A stretch of 32,420 nt of DNA. Source: Bdellovibrionales bacterium (GTDB taxonomy: Bacteria > Bdellovibrionota > UBA1018 > JADZFF01). A program made the translations under genes and the position numbers. The notes below the pieces were generated by a model. That model worked only from the letters and a program-made list of their open reading frames with translations, did no database searches and had not been told where the DNA came from. Within the stretch, counting starts at the first letter, position 1. Every line of letters starts with the position of its first letter. Where the stretch lies: the NCBI GenBank assembly GCA_020850015.1, contig JADZFF010000089.1:1-32420 (forward strand). The letters are read 5' to 3'. Of the stretch, positions 1 through 10,321 are shown in pieces.

Positions 1-860
1 CCACGGCCCTGGCCTGGCTCATAGGTCGGTACGGGCGCCGGGTGGTGGGGCCGGAGCGCATCACGCTCGTTCATTTCCACCACGGCTGGCGAGGTCGGGA
101 AGCGGACCGGGACGCGCGACGCGTCCGCGAGCTCGCCAGCCGGTTGGGAGTGAAGTTCCTGCTGCGCCGACTTTCCGCGGAATATCTGCGTGAATCCGGC
201 CGCTCCTGGGAGGAGGGGGCCCGCGCGGCCCGGCTCGAGGCCTGGGAAAGGCTGCTGGCCCGGAGGCCCGGAGGCACCGAGGTCTGGACCGCTCATCAGG
301 CGGATGATCTCGCAGAGACCGTGATCTGGCGCCTGTGCACGGGGAGCGCCGGGGGTCGCGGAGGCGGAATTCTTTTCGCGACTGGCCCCTTTCGTCGGCC
401 CCTGCTGAATACCCGCCGGGCTGCATTGGAGCGGTTCCTGCGCGAGGAGGGACTGAACTGGGGGGAGGATCCCACGAATCGGGACGATCGGTTCCTTCGG
501 GGAGCGATGCGAAATGCCCTCATGCCCGCGCTCGAGAAGCTATTTCCAAAGGCCGTGGAGCACCTCGCGGCCGCCGCGCTGGGCGCCCAGTCCCAGCGGT
601 CAGGCGACAAGCCGGAGGGTTGGCCCTGGCTCACTCGGGCGGCGGACCTGCCCCTGAGGGGATCTCAGATCAAGGAAATCCAAAGGAGTGCGCGAAAGGG
701 AAACCGGAGTGTTCCGCTCCCAGGGGGCTGGAGCCTGCGATGGGAGCGCGTGACAAACGAAATCCGTGGAGCGCCCTTGACGTCAGGTCCTTCGGTTCCC
801 AGCTTGATCCGGGAGCGTTGGGTGCTGGAACGCGCCGAGCGTTCTCCGACGGGGCATTAG
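1..860 (+). CDS. tilS: tRNA(Ile)-lysidine synthase TilS, 5'-truncated by window edge
   Basis: The reading frame is open from base 3, so the gene starts upstream of the window. The first visible residues, TALAWLI, fit the end of the SGGxDS(T)AL PP-loop motif, which itself lies outside. TilS ligates lysine to C34 of tRNA-Ile(CAU) using ATP, changing its reading from AUG to AUA. Visible family marks are HFHHGWRG, the AHQADDLAETV block (usual form AHHxDDQAET), a PFRRPLL segment and DPTNxDDRFLRGAMRN, matching the D-(P)-(S/T)-N...RN(x)R signature. After the catalytic part only about 100 residues remain, so the C-terminal substrate domain is short or divergent. It lies about 107 bases upstream of ftsH, a neighbour pairing common in bacteria. 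Identity is confident; the N terminus cannot be judged. Confidence 0.9.
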   Translation, partial: TALAWLIGRYGRRVVGPERITLVHFHHGWRGREADRDARRVRELASRLGVKFLLRRLSAEYLRESGRSWEEGARAARLEAWERLLARRPGGTEVWTAHQADDLAETVIWRLCTGSAGGRGGGILFATGPFRRPLLNTRRAALERFLREEGLNWGEDPTNRDDRFLRGAMRNALMPALEKLFPKAVEHLAAAALGAQSQRSGDKPEGWPWLTRAADLPLRGSQIKEIQRSARKGNRSVPLPGGWSLRWERVTNEIRGAPLTSGPSVPSLIRERWVLERAERSPTGH

Positions 861-908
861 TCCCCGGTGATTCCACTGTCTTTTCCTGCGATTGACGAAG
901 GGCGTTGA

Positions 909-938
909 TTGCGGCCTAAAAGGCCGGCGTGGTACACT
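909..938 (+). promoter_or_regulatory. Candidate promoter of ftsH
   Basis: TTGCGG (909-914) and TACACT (933-938) are separated by 18 bases, and a start site near 945 would leave a 5' leader of about 20-25 bases carrying a GA/GG-rich ribosome binding stretch before the ATG at 968. The -35 match is weak. A similar TACACT element precedes the last gene of the window. Inference from sequence only. Confidence 0.4.
912..926. repeat. Perfect inverted repeat in tilS-ftsH spacer
   Basis: CGGCCT-AAA-AGGCCG, a 6-base perfect inverted repeat with a 3-base loop, lies within the spacer of the candidate ftsH promoter. No T-tract follows, so it does not look like an intrinsic terminator of tilS. It could be an operator or chance palindromy in GC-rich DNA. 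Confidence 0.45.
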
Positions 939-967
939 GATCGTGGGGGAAAGGTGGGGTTCTCGAC

Positions 968-2890
<1,923 letters not shown>

Positions 2891-2900
2891 CGACGGCGCG

Positions 2901-3743
2901 GTGATCGAGTTTTTCAGCCACTTCTCGTCGAGCGTTCGCCTCATCGATCTCCTGGACGTGGGGATCGTGGCCTTCATCGTTTACCGAGTGCTGCTGCTCA
3001 TCAAGGGCACCCGGGCGATGCAGATGCTCACGGGGCTGGGAATCCTCGGGATCGGCTTTTTTCTTTCCTCCTCGCTCGAGCTCTTCACCACGCACTGGTT
3101 TTTGTCGCACGTCTTCGACTACCTGATCCTGATCGTGATCGTACTCTTCCAGGACGACCTGAGGCGCGCGCTCACTCACGTCGGGAAAAACCCTTTCTTC
3201 TCTTCGCTCCACGCCGAAGAAGAGCGTGAGATGGTCGACGAAGTGGCCCGGGCGGCGAGCCTGCTCGCGCGGGACCGCATCGGCGGCCTGCTCGTGATCG
3301 AGCGGGAGACCGGCCTCAAGAACTTCATCGACACGGGGTCCGCGCTCGATGCGCGGGTACGCTCGGAGCTCCTCTACTCGATCTTCATCCAGAGCTCGCC
3401 CATTCATGATGGCGCGGTCATCATCACGGAAGGGCGCATCGCCGCGGCCGGTTGCTTTCTCCCGCTTTCCACTGATCCGGATCTCGATAAGCAGTACGGC
3501 ACCCGCCACCGCGCGGCGCTTGGACTCACCGAGGAGACGGACGCCGTCGTCGTGCTCGTTTCCGAGGAGAAGGGCGAGGTGCACCTCGTGAAAAACGGCA
3601 AGATCACGATGAACCTGAACGAGACCGAACTTCGGCAGAGCCTCGCGGCGCTGCTCGATATCTCGCGTGGGGGCCTCAACGTGCCGCGCAGGCTCAGAGG
3701 CTGGATCCAGCAGGCCAAGGCCCGCAGGGGAGCCTCGACATGA
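2901..3743 (+). CDS. cdaA: Diadenylate cyclase CdaA (DisA_N domain)
   Basis: Condenses two ATP into cyclic di-AMP at the cytoplasmic membrane. Three predicted membrane helices at about residues 18-36, 41-58 and 65-83 precede the DAC domain. Catalytic signatures are intact: DGA at 170-172 (in SPIHDGAVI) and RHR at 202-204 (in GTRHRAALG). The length of 280 matches the family. It begins with GTG, 10 bases after ftsH; no earlier start fits. The downstream YbbR-type gene overlaps it by four bases (ATGA) and glmM follows, the classical cdaA-cdaR-glmM arrangement in which CdaR and GlmM modulate the cyclase. The function is well supported by motifs and context. Confidence 0.95.
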   Translation: MIEFFSHFSSSVRLIDLLDVGIVAFIVYRVLLLIKGTRAMQMLTGLGILGIGFFLSSSLELFTTHWFLSHVFDYLILIVIVLFQDDLRRALTHVGKNPFFSSLHAEEEREMVDEVARAASLLARDRIGGLLVIERETGLKNFIDTGSALDARVRSELLYSIFIQSSPIHDGAVIITEGRIAAAGCFLPLSTDPDLDKQYGTRHRAALGLTEETDAVVVLVSEEKGEVHLVKNGKITMNLNETELRQSLAALLDISRGGLNVPRRLRGWIQQAKARRGAST

Positions 3744-4660
3744 GCTCGATGGCGTCGAGGATGCGCGACATCTTCTCGGACAACCCGGGCACGAAGCTGA
3801 TCTCGATCGTCATTGCCGTGCTGCTGTGGTTCGTGGTCCTGGGTTCTCGGAACGTCGAGGTGGCCAAGGAAATCACGCTCCAGGTCGTCACGGCGGCCAA
3901 CGTGTCCATCGCGAACGAGCTGCCTGAGAAGGTGGTGTTCCGGCTTTCGGGACCGAAGGCCTTCCTGCGTACCATCCTCGATCGGCGCGATGACCCGATC
4001 CGGGTGGACCTCTCGGGTGCTCGAACGGGAGCCGTGACCTACCGGTTCTTTTCGGACAACATCCGCCTGCCCATCGGCGTGCAGGTGCAGAGCATCAGCC
4101 CGGCCTCGATCACCGTTCAGCTCGAGGAAGTCCGCTTCAAGAGGGTGCCGGTTCGAGTGGAGCTTCAGGGGCTGCCGCCGGAGGGGTTCTCGATCCTTAG
4201 CACTGACGTCGATCCACCCGAGGTGGAGCTGAAAGGGCCGGAAAGCCGCATCGGTGAGGTGACGGAGCTTCGCACGCAGGCCATCGACGTCACCGGGGCC
4301 CGGCGGGGATTCGAGCGCAAGGCGGCCTTCGAGCTTCGCAGGCTGGGAGTAGAGCTCAAGGGTGAGCCCCCCTTGGTGCGGGTGGCCGTGGCTGCCACGT
4401 CGGCCAACTTCAAGATCAAGAACGTGCCCATCCGCGTGAAGACCGACCTGCGCTATCGTCTGAGGGTTCGGGAAGTGACGGTGTTCGTGCGCGCCACGCC
4501 CGAGGACCTGGCGGCGCTCGACGAGGCGCAGGTTTTCGCCGAGGTCGAGCTGACGGGGAAACCCGCCGGCCGATACGACGCGCGGCTTCGCGTGTCGGTT
4601 CCCGACAAGGTCGCTTTCGTGAAATCCGAGCCGGAAACCGTTTCCGTGATCCTGTACTAA
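3740..4660 (+). CDS. cdaR: CdaR-like YbbR-domain protein, regulator of CdaA
   Basis: A single membrane anchor (about residues 18-35) is followed by an extracytoplasmic region of roughly 265 residues that reads as three YbbR-like beta repeats (about 40-120, 125-205 and 225-306), with repeated patterns such as VPVRVELQG and VPIRVKTDL. YbbR proteins pair with CdaA and tune c-di-AMP output. The start ATG overlaps the cdaA stop (ATGA), implying translational coupling. glmM starts 27 bases downstream. The usual firmicute protein has four YbbR repeats, so this one is shorter. The family call rests on architecture and position; individual repeats are divergent. Confidence 0.85.
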   Translation: MSSMASRMRDIFSDNPGTKLISIVIAVLLWFVVLGSRNVEVAKEITLQVVTAANVSIANELPEKVVFRLSGPKAFLRTILDRRDDPIRVDLSGARTGAVTYRFFSDNIRLPIGVQVQSISPASITVQLEEVRFKRVPVRVELQGLPPEGFSILSTDVDPPEVELKGPESRIGEVTELRTQAIDVTGARRGFERKAAFELRRLGVELKGEPPLVRVAVAATSANFKIKNVPIRVKTDLRYRLRVREVTVFVRATPEDLAALDEAQVFAEVELTGKPAGRYDARLRVSVPDKVAFVKSEPETVSVILY

Positions 4661-4687
4661 GCCCCTGATTTCAGATAGGATTGGGCA

Positions 4688-6100
4688 ATGGGTAAGCTCT
4701 TCGGTACGGACGGCGTTCGAGGCCTCGCTAACGAGTATCCGATGACGCCGGAGATCGCGATGGCGATCGGCCGCGCGGTCGCTCACGTGCTTCAGAATCG
4801 CGCCGTGAGCGTGGCGAAAACCTCGCTGCCGATCGGCCTGAAGCCGCTGGAGTCGAATCGTCCGGTGCGGCGGGCGAAGATCGTCGTCGGCAAGGACACC
4901 CGTCTTTCAGGCTACATGATCGAGAACGCGCTCGTCGCGGGGATCTGCTCCATGGGCGCCGACGCCATCGTGATCGGCCCGTTGCCCACGCCCGGCGTGG
5001 CCTTCGTCACGCAGAGCATGCGCGCCGACGCGGGGATCATGATCTCGGCCTCGCACAACGCGTATCACGACAACGGGATCAAGATCTTCGCGGCCGACGG
5101 CTACAAACTTCCCGACGAGGTCGAGGAGGAGATCGAGAAGATCGTGCTCTCGACCGTGCTCGAGAAGAACCGGCCGAAGGCGGACCTGGTCGGAAAGGCC
5201 TTCCGCATCGAGGACGCGATCGGGCGGTACGTCGTTTCGCTGAAGGCGGTGTTTCCGAAGGATCTCGACCTCCAGGGCGTGCGTCTGGCGCTCGACTGCG
5301 CCAACGGCGCCGGTTACAAGGTCGCGCCCATGATCTTCGAGGAGCTCGGAGCCGAGGTCATCCGCTCCGGGGTGAGCCCGAACGGTCTCAACATCAACGC
5401 GAAGTGCGGCGCGCTTCACCCGGAGGCCGTGGCGAACCAGACGGCGGAGATGCGTGCGGATATCGGGATCGCTCTCGACGGCGACGGCGACCGGGTGATT
5501 TTGTCCGACGAGAACGGCGAGATCGTCGATGGCGATCAGATCATCGGGCTTTGCGCGATTGAGATGAAGGCCCAGGGGATACTGAAGCGCGACACCGTCG
5601 TCACGACTCCGATGAGCAATATCGGGCTCGAGGTGGCGCTCAGGGACAAGGGTATCAAGCTGGTGCGCGCCCAGGTAGGCGATCGGTACGTCGTGGAGCT
5701 CATGCGCCGCGAGGGGTACAACCTCGGCGGCGAGCAGAGCGGGCACCTGGTATTCCTGGATCATGGCACCACGGGCGACGGGGCTCTCGCTGCCCTGAAG
5801 GTGCTCGAAGTCATGCGTCGCTCGGGGAAACGGCTTTCGGAGCTGAAAAAGAGCATTCGGCTCTTCCCGCAGGTGACGAAGAACGTGCGAGTGACGAAGA
5901 AGCCCCCGCTCTCCGAGGAGCCCCTCATTCAGGAGGCCATCAAGAAGGCCGAGACCGCGCTCAAGGACTCGGGCCGGGTGTTCGTGCGGTTCTCGGGCAC
6001 CGAGCCGGTTTGCCGCGTGATGATCGAGGGCCCGGACCAGCAGGGGGTCAACGATCTCGCGGATGGGATCGTGCAGGTGATCCGGAGTCGGCTGGGGTAG
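4688..6100 (+). CDS. glmM: Phosphoglucosamine mutase GlmM
   Basis: Converts glucosamine-6-phosphate to glucosamine-1-phosphate on the way to UDP-GlcNAc for peptidoglycan and LPS. Motifs in order: GTDGVRG near the N terminus, the active-site serine loop ISASHN with phosphoserine S122, the metal loop DGDGDR (D264, D266, D268), the sugar-binding GEQSGH, and the phosphate-binding loop RFSGTEP near the C terminus. At 470 residues it is slightly longer than the usual 445-450; the extra residues are a basic stretch at about 38-62 before the KIVVGKDTR segment. In other bacteria GlmM binds and inhibits CdaA, consistent with its place behind cdaA-cdaR. It is followed within 9 bases by pdxJ. Confidence 0.97.
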   Translation: MGKLFGTDGVRGLANEYPMTPEIAMAIGRAVAHVLQNRAVSVAKTSLPIGLKPLESNRPVRRAKIVVGKDTRLSGYMIENALVAGICSMGADAIVIGPLPTPGVAFVTQSMRADAGIMISASHNAYHDNGIKIFAADGYKLPDEVEEEIEKIVLSTVLEKNRPKADLVGKAFRIEDAIGRYVVSLKAVFPKDLDLQGVRLALDCANGAGYKVAPMIFEELGAEVIRSGVSPNGLNINAKCGALHPEAVANQTAEMRADIGIALDGDGDRVILSDENGEIVDGDQIIGLCAIEMKAQGILKRDTVVTTPMSNIGLEVALRDKGIKLVRAQVGDRYVVELMRREGYNLGGEQSGHLVFLDHGTTGDGALAALKVLEVMRRSGKRLSELKKSIRLFPQVTKNVRVTKKPPLSEEPLIQEAIKKAETALKDSGRVFVRFSGTEPVCRVMIEGPDQQGVNDLADGIVQVIRSRLG

Positions 6101-6108
6101 GGGTTTCG

Positions 6109-6876
6109 ATGATAGCGGCACTCCCCAGGCTGGGCGTCAACATCGACCACGTGGCGACGCTGCGCCAGCTCCGCGGCACGCCCTATCCCGACATCGTCGA
6201 GGCGGCGCGCGCCTGCGAGGCCGGGGGCGCCGGGCAGATCACGATTCACCTGCGCGAGGATCGCAGGCACATCCACGACGAGGACGTGCGAAGGCTGCGT
6301 TCGTCGTTGAAAGTGCCGATGAACCTGGAGATGGCCGTGACGGACGAGATGATCCGCATCGCGGGCCGGGTGCGCCCGGATTGGTCATGCCTGGTGCCTG
6401 AGAAGCGCCAGGAGGTGACGACTGAGGGCGGGCTTGACCTGAAGCGGGCCGGGCGTCGCCTCGCGAAGGGCGTGGGTGCGCTTCAGAAGCTCGGCGTGAA
6501 GGTCAGCCTTTTCGTGGAACCTTCGCTCGAGGCGGTGAAAGCCGCGCAGGTGCTGGGAGCGGAAGCCGTGGAGTTCCACACGGGGAAATACTGTCTGGCC
6601 CGCCAGCGCGAGGGTGCCCGCGCGGTGAAACAGGCCGCTTCGGAGCTGGATCGGCTCAGGAAGGCCTGCCTGGCCGCGCGGAAGGCGGGCCTGGGCGTAC
6701 ACGTGGGGCACGGCTTCGACTACGCGAACGTGCGGGAAGTCGCGGCTTTCGTGGACGCCGAAGGCGGCCCGCTCGTCGAGGAATACAACATTGGGCACGC
6801 GATCGTGTGCCGGGCGGCGTTCGTGGGCCTGGAGCGCGCCGTGAGAGAGATGAAGTCGGCCATCCTGGCCCCTTAG
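6109..6876 (+). CDS. pdxJ: Pyridoxine 5'-phosphate synthase PdxJ
   Basis: Condenses 1-deoxy-D-xylulose 5-phosphate with 3-amino-2-oxopropyl phosphate to pyridoxine 5'-phosphate, the last ring-forming step of DXP-dependent vitamin B6 synthesis. Family blocks are all present: GVNIDHVATLRQ, ITIHLREDRRHI, MNLEMAVT, LVPEKRQEVTTEGGL, FVEPS, VEFHTG, VGHGFDY and EYNIGH. The frame is open further upstream into glmM, but the ATG at 6109 puts GVNIDH at the expected distance from the N terminus and gives 255 residues, slightly above the usual 240-250. It sits between glmM and the nnr gene, where many deltaproteobacteria also carry acpS; no acpS is present here. Confidence 0.95.
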   Translation: MIAALPRLGVNIDHVATLRQLRGTPYPDIVEAARACEAGGAGQITIHLREDRRHIHDEDVRRLRSSLKVPMNLEMAVTDEMIRIAGRVRPDWSCLVPEKRQEVTTEGGLDLKRAGRRLAKGVGALQKLGVKVSLFVEPSLEAVKAAQVLGAEAVEFHTGKYCLARQREGARAVKQAASELDRLRKACLAARKAGLGVHVGHGFDYANVREVAAFVDAEGGPLVEEYNIGHAIVCRAAFVGLERAVREMKSAILAP

Positions 6877-6902
6877 GGGCGGGAAACGGAAACGAGGATC
6901 GC

Positions 6903-8498
6903 ATGCGGATTTGCACGAACGCCGAGATGAGGGAATTGGATCGGGTGGCCGAGATGGAATACGGCATCTCGCCCGAGATTCTCATGGAGAACGCGGGGCG
7001 CGCGGCAGTGAGCGTGCTCTTCGATCATTTCCCGAAGGCCGGGCACCGCTCCGAGATCCTGGTGTTCGCGGGCAAGGGGAACAACGCCGGTGACGCTTTC
7101 GTGGTGGCCCGGCGGCTTCTTTGCCTGGACCGCAAGGTCCGGGTCTTCCACCTGGTACCCGGGAGCGAGTATCGGGGGGCAACGCAGCGCAATTTCGAGA
7201 TCCTTCAGCGCCTGAAGGCCAAGATGATGCTGCTCGAGACCTCCTCGGATCTCGACGCCTTCTTCAAGAGCTCGCCTGGCCCCTACCTGGCCATCGACGG
7301 GATCATCGGCACGGGCCTCAAAGGGCCGTTGAACGGGATTTTCCGCGACGTCGTGGACATGATCAACGCGAACTGTCCGGATGTCGTGGCGCTCGACATT
7401 CCCACTGGAGTGAGCGGCGACACGGGCATGGTTCAGGGCGACTCCATCATGGCGGCGCTGACCCTGAGCTTCGGGTTCCCGAAGCTGGGGCATTTCCTGC
7501 CGCCGGGCGCGGGCCGCAGAGGCAAGCTCGTGAACGTGGATATCTCGCTTCCGGCGCGGTTCCGGCGCGAGGGCAACAAGCACCTCGTGAGGCGAGGCCC
7601 GCTCGCGGATCTCCTGAAAAACCGCGACCGCTACGGCCATAAGAACAGCTTCGGCCACACCCTGCTCGTGGGTGGAAGCCCTGGGAAGCTTGGAGCCATC
7701 ACCATGGCCGCGAAGGCCACGCAGCGCATGGGCACGGGTCTGAGCACGGTAGCCACCTGGCCCGACGGCATGGATTCCCTGCTGACCCGCCTGCCGGACG
7801 AGACCATGGCCGTTCCGATCGCCTGGGAAGGCGAGCAGTGGGAGTACTACCGGAAGAACATCAACCACCAGTACTCGAGCGTGGTTGTGGGGCCGGGAAT
7901 GGGCCGGCGGCCCGAATCAAAAGAGGCGATGGTGAAGCTCCTCACCGCCTATGACGGCCCCCTGGTGATCGACGCCGACGCGCTCAACGTCATCGCTGAC
8001 CACGATCTGCACGGGCTCGTGGCCAAACGCCAGGGCAGGGTGGTGCTCACCCCGCATCCAGGAGAGATGGCCCGGCTCCTGAAGATCGAGAAGTCCGCCG
8101 TGCTGGGGGATCCGCTCGCGGCCGTGAAGAAGGCCGTCGAGCTCACCTACGGGGTGGTGCTCCTGAAGGGCGCCGCCACGATCATCTCCTCCCCGGACGA
8201 CCGCTACTTCTTCAACCATTATCCCAACGACGGCATGGCCACGGCCGGAAGCGGGGACGTGCTGGCCGGAATGATCGGCGGGCTTGTGGGGCAGGGCATG
8301 GACACCTTCAATGGGACCTTGCTTGCGGTCTATCTCCACAGCCTGGCAGGCGACTTCGCCGCGCGCGCCAAAGGACACCGGAGCATGACGGCTCCGGATA
8401 TCATCGAGAACATTGCCAATGCCTTCCAAGAGCTCAAAGAAAAAGGCGACTCGCGCGACTCGCTCCTCCCCGAGGAAGCGCGCGCCCATCTCCTCTAA
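6903..8498 (+). CDS. nnr: Bifunctional NAD(P)HX epimerase / ADP-dependent NAD(P)HX dehydratase
   Basis: Repairs hydrated NADH and NADPH: the N-terminal YjeF_N domain (about residues 1-215) epimerises R- and S-NAD(P)HX, and the C-terminal ribokinase-like domain (about 235-520) dehydrates S-NAD(P)HX with ADP. Visible marks are ENAGRA, GKGNNAGDAF, DGIIGTGL and ALDIPTGVSGDTG in the first domain, and VVGPGMGR, VIDADALN, LTPHPGEM, LLKGA and TAGSGDVLAG (catalytic Asp) in the second. The start chosen is the ATG at 6903, preceded by GAGGAT; the longer upstream frame is non-homologous leader. The product is 531 residues, a normal length for the fusion. It overlaps tsaE by 80 bases. Confidence 0.95.
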   Translation: MRICTNAEMRELDRVAEMEYGISPEILMENAGRAAVSVLFDHFPKAGHRSEILVFAGKGNNAGDAFVVARRLLCLDRKVRVFHLVPGSEYRGATQRNFEILQRLKAKMMLLETSSDLDAFFKSSPGPYLAIDGIIGTGLKGPLNGIFRDVVDMINANCPDVVALDIPTGVSGDTGMVQGDSIMAALTLSFGFPKLGHFLPPGAGRRGKLVNVDISLPARFRREGNKHLVRRGPLADLLKNRDRYGHKNSFGHTLLVGGSPGKLGAITMAAKATQRMGTGLSTVATWPDGMDSLLTRLPDETMAVPIAWEGEQWEYYRKNINHQYSSVVVGPGMGRRPESKEAMVKLLTAYDGPLVIDADALNVIADHDLHGLVAKRQGRVVLTPHPGEMARLLKIEKSAVLGDPLAAVKKAVELTYGVVLLKGAATIISSPDDRYFFNHYPNDGMATAGSGDVLAGMIGGLVGQGMDTFNGTLLAVYLHSLAGDFAARAKGHRSMTAPDIIENIANAFQELKEKGDSRDSLLPEEARAHLL

Positions 8499-8952
8499 GC
8501 TGCTCGAATCCGAGCTGGGGGATTGGGCGGAGCGCTTTGCGAGGGGGCTCAAACCCGGGGATCGCATTCTTCTTGAGGGGCCCATGGGAGCGGGGAAATC
8601 CACCCTGGCCCGCGCCCTGCTCAAGGCGCTCGGCGCGATTCGGGGCGAAGGCGCCGGAGCGGGGAGCCCCACGTTCGCGCTCGCGCACGAATACCCCGGA
8701 GGCAGTTGGGGGGAGGTGGCCCACGCCGATCTCTACCGGCTCAACAGCGAGGAAGAGATCAGGGAGAGCGGTCTGGAGTCCCTGCTGTGGGAGAGGGCCA
8801 CGACCGTGATCGCGGAATGGATGTCGAAGTTCCCCTCCACCCTGGAGATGCTCGTGGAACGGCCTGAGGGAAGGTCCGTCTGGCAGGTGACCCTGGGCTT
8901 CGTCGAGGGACGGCCGGACCTGCGGAACGTCGAGTCCCGGCGGCTCGTCTGA
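8419..8952 (+). CDS. tsaE: tRNA t6A biosynthesis ATPase TsaE
   Basis: TsaE (YjeE) is the ATPase that drives turnover of the TsaB-TsaD complex making N6-threonylcarbamoyl-A37 in ANN-decoding tRNAs. Residues 54-61 form the P-loop GPMGAGKS, followed by SPTF, HADLYRL (D104) and the EW pair E133-W134 (in VIAEWM), the family's conserved set. Length is 177 from the ATG at 8419 (a TTG at 8413 is also possible). No ATG, GTG or TTG lies in frame between 8419 and the P-loop, so a long overlap with the preceding gene is forced. This gives a Lys/Arg-rich extension of about 25 residues not typical of TsaE. The gene ends 19 bases before a convergent gene. Confidence 0.93.
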   Translation: MPSKSSKKKATRATRSSPRKRAPISSKLLESELGDWAERFARGLKPGDRILLEGPMGAGKSTLARALLKALGAIRGEGAGAGSPTFALAHEYPGGSWGEVAHADLYRLNSEEEIRESGLESLLWERATTVIAEWMSKFPSTLEMLVERPEGRSVWQVTLGFVEGRPDLRNVESRRLV

Positions 8953-8971
8953 GTCGGGCGCCGGGGGGCTC

Positions 8972-9979
8972 TCAGGCCGACTTCTTGACGGCCGGGACGG
9001 GAGCCTCAAGCGTCGACACGAGCGCCTCGACCTCCCGGAGCACGCTTTGCTGCGAAACGAGCGCAAGAACGCCCCGACAGGCTTTGAGCGAGCCCACCCG
9101 GACCAGGATCAGATACTCCTCGAGCGAGATTCCGAACGCCGCACGCACGACGTTCCGGTTGCTCGTGGCCACCGTATGGTTGCCAGGGGGGGTCAGTTCC
9201 ACCAGGCCCGTTTTCAAGAAGACGTTCCATAGCTGCGGAACGACTTTAGGATCCCACTTCAGCCCGCGCCATACGCGCTCCTTGAAGGGCGATCCGATGA
9301 ATGCGGATCCCTCGAAGTAGGGCACCTTCTGGCCGGCGGGCGGCGGTTTCATCGGAAGGTAGAGAGCCGAGGTCACGCCTTGCGTGAGCAGCTTGCCCAG
9401 AGCCTGCGCCATCGGATCCGGGTTGCCTTTGAGCTGAGCCGCGGTCCACTTCCCCAGCTCGGGGAGTTTCACGGCCTTCCGGCGTCCTGGCTGGATGCGA
9501 GTCGTGGACGTGTCTTCGTTCGGCGCCTCGGGCGCGGTGGCTTGTGGAGCCGCGATCAACACAGGCGCGGAGGGCGCATCGGCGACAGGTTCAGCTTCCG
9601 GCGTAGCTTCAAAAGCGAGGGAAATGCCGCTGTTTTCGCCTGAAACGGCGCTGGAGGAAAAAGGTTGGGGCTCCGGAGGCGAGGCCTCCATGGGCACGGC
9701 CTCCGCGGGAATCGCTTCCACGGGCGGCTGCGGCTCGAAAACGGGCGCGGCGGGCGCATAGGCTCCCGCATTCGGCGGAGCAGGGGGGGCCGTCGGAGCG
9801 CGAGGTGGCAGCGAAGGGGGCGAGCCGGGCGCGCGAGGCCCTCCCTTGGGCGGGGCGGCTGGCGGCGCCCCTTTTAAACTTTTTCGGTTGAGTAGACGTG
9901 TGACACTCGGAATCTCCCCGGCTTCGGTGGAATCGCTATCCACAGTGAACGCACGCGAGCGTGTTTTGTCGTCCGCCAT
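8972..9979 (-). CDS. Unrecognised protein with Pro/Ala-rich linker and folded C-terminal domain
   Basis: A 335-residue protein with no signal peptide or membrane helix. Residues 1-35 are charged and polar; about 36-165 are a low-complexity Pro/Ala/Glu-rich linker. From about 168 to 325 the composition becomes normal and looks folded, with blocks such as LPELGKWTAAQL, PYFEGSAFIGSPFKERVW and GISLEEYLILVRVGSL and a Lys-rich C terminus. I do not recognise the C-terminal domain. Proteins built of a short head, long Pro/Ala linker and compact tail often tether or scaffold, but no function can be assigned. It is a single gene convergent with tsaE. Its GC3-rich codon use matches neighbours, which supports it being real. 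Confidence 0.75.
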   Translation of the reverse strand: MADDKTRSRAFTVDSDSTEAGEIPSVTRLLNRKSLKGAPPAAPPKGGPRAPGSPPSLPPRAPTAPPAPPNAGAYAPAAPVFEPQPPVEAIPAEAVPMEASPPEPQPFSSSAVSGENSGISLAFEATPEAEPVADAPSAPVLIAAPQATAPEAPNEDTSTTRIQPGRRKAVKLPELGKWTAAQLKGNPDPMAQALGKLLTQGVTSALYLPMKPPPAGQKVPYFEGSAFIGSPFKERVWRGLKWDPKVVPQLWNVFLKTGLVELTPPGNHTVATSNRNVVRAAFGISLEEYLILVRVGSLKACRGVLALVSQQSVLREVEALVSTLEAPVPAVKKSA

Positions 9980-10046
9980 CGGAAATTCCTGAGATTCCTT
10001 CCCTTCTGGGCCTATCGGAATAGTGGCTCAACCTCTGAACCTTTCT

Positions 10047-10313
10047 TCACTTTTTCGGCCAGCCCGCACCCAAGAGAGCTTGGTAACGCGGCGCAAGTTT
10101 TTTCTGCAGGTTTTTGTAGCCAGCGCCACCAAAGGGGAGTAAAAGGCAATGAACTTGGTCCACCTTTGGCTTTAACGCGATAGCTCTGTAAACCAGTATG
10201 CCGTGCACAGGACGAGATTGCACGGGTACAGGGCGGTTGAAATCGAAGGATGTTTTAGGGAAGAAAAGGACCAAAAAAATACGGAATATTAGTTGACCCT
10301 CTATATACGGCAT
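10047..10313 (-). CDS. Doubtful small ORF, 88 residues
   Basis: An open frame beginning at an ATG inside the palindrome of the Rrf2 promoter. The N-terminal third is hydrophobic (IFRIFLVLFF); the C-terminal part includes LLLPFGGAGYKNLQKKL and ends in GWPKK. It lacks the GC3 preference of all other genes here and has no clear ribosome binding site. It may be a remnant of transferred DNA, a real small protein, or chance. The PFGGAG block faintly recalls the N terminus of type II thioesterases, but this is too weak to use. Confidence 0.2.
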   Translation of the reverse strand: MPYIEGQLIFRIFLVLFFPKTSFDFNRPVPVQSRPVHGILVYRAIALKPKVDQVHCLLLPFGGAGYKNLQKKLAPRYQALLGAGWPKK

Positions 10314-10321
10314 GATACGCC
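10293..10321 (+). promoter_or_regulatory. Candidate promoter of the Rrf2-desulfurase operon
   Basis: TTGACC (10293-10298) lies 17 bases from TACGCC (10316-10321). The -35 is 5/6 of consensus; the -10 is poor but resembles the TACACC/TACACT elements at other candidate promoters in this window. A start near 10328 would leave a leader with an AGGGAGG ribosome binding site (about 10344-10350) before the ATG at 10362. Confidence 0.45.
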
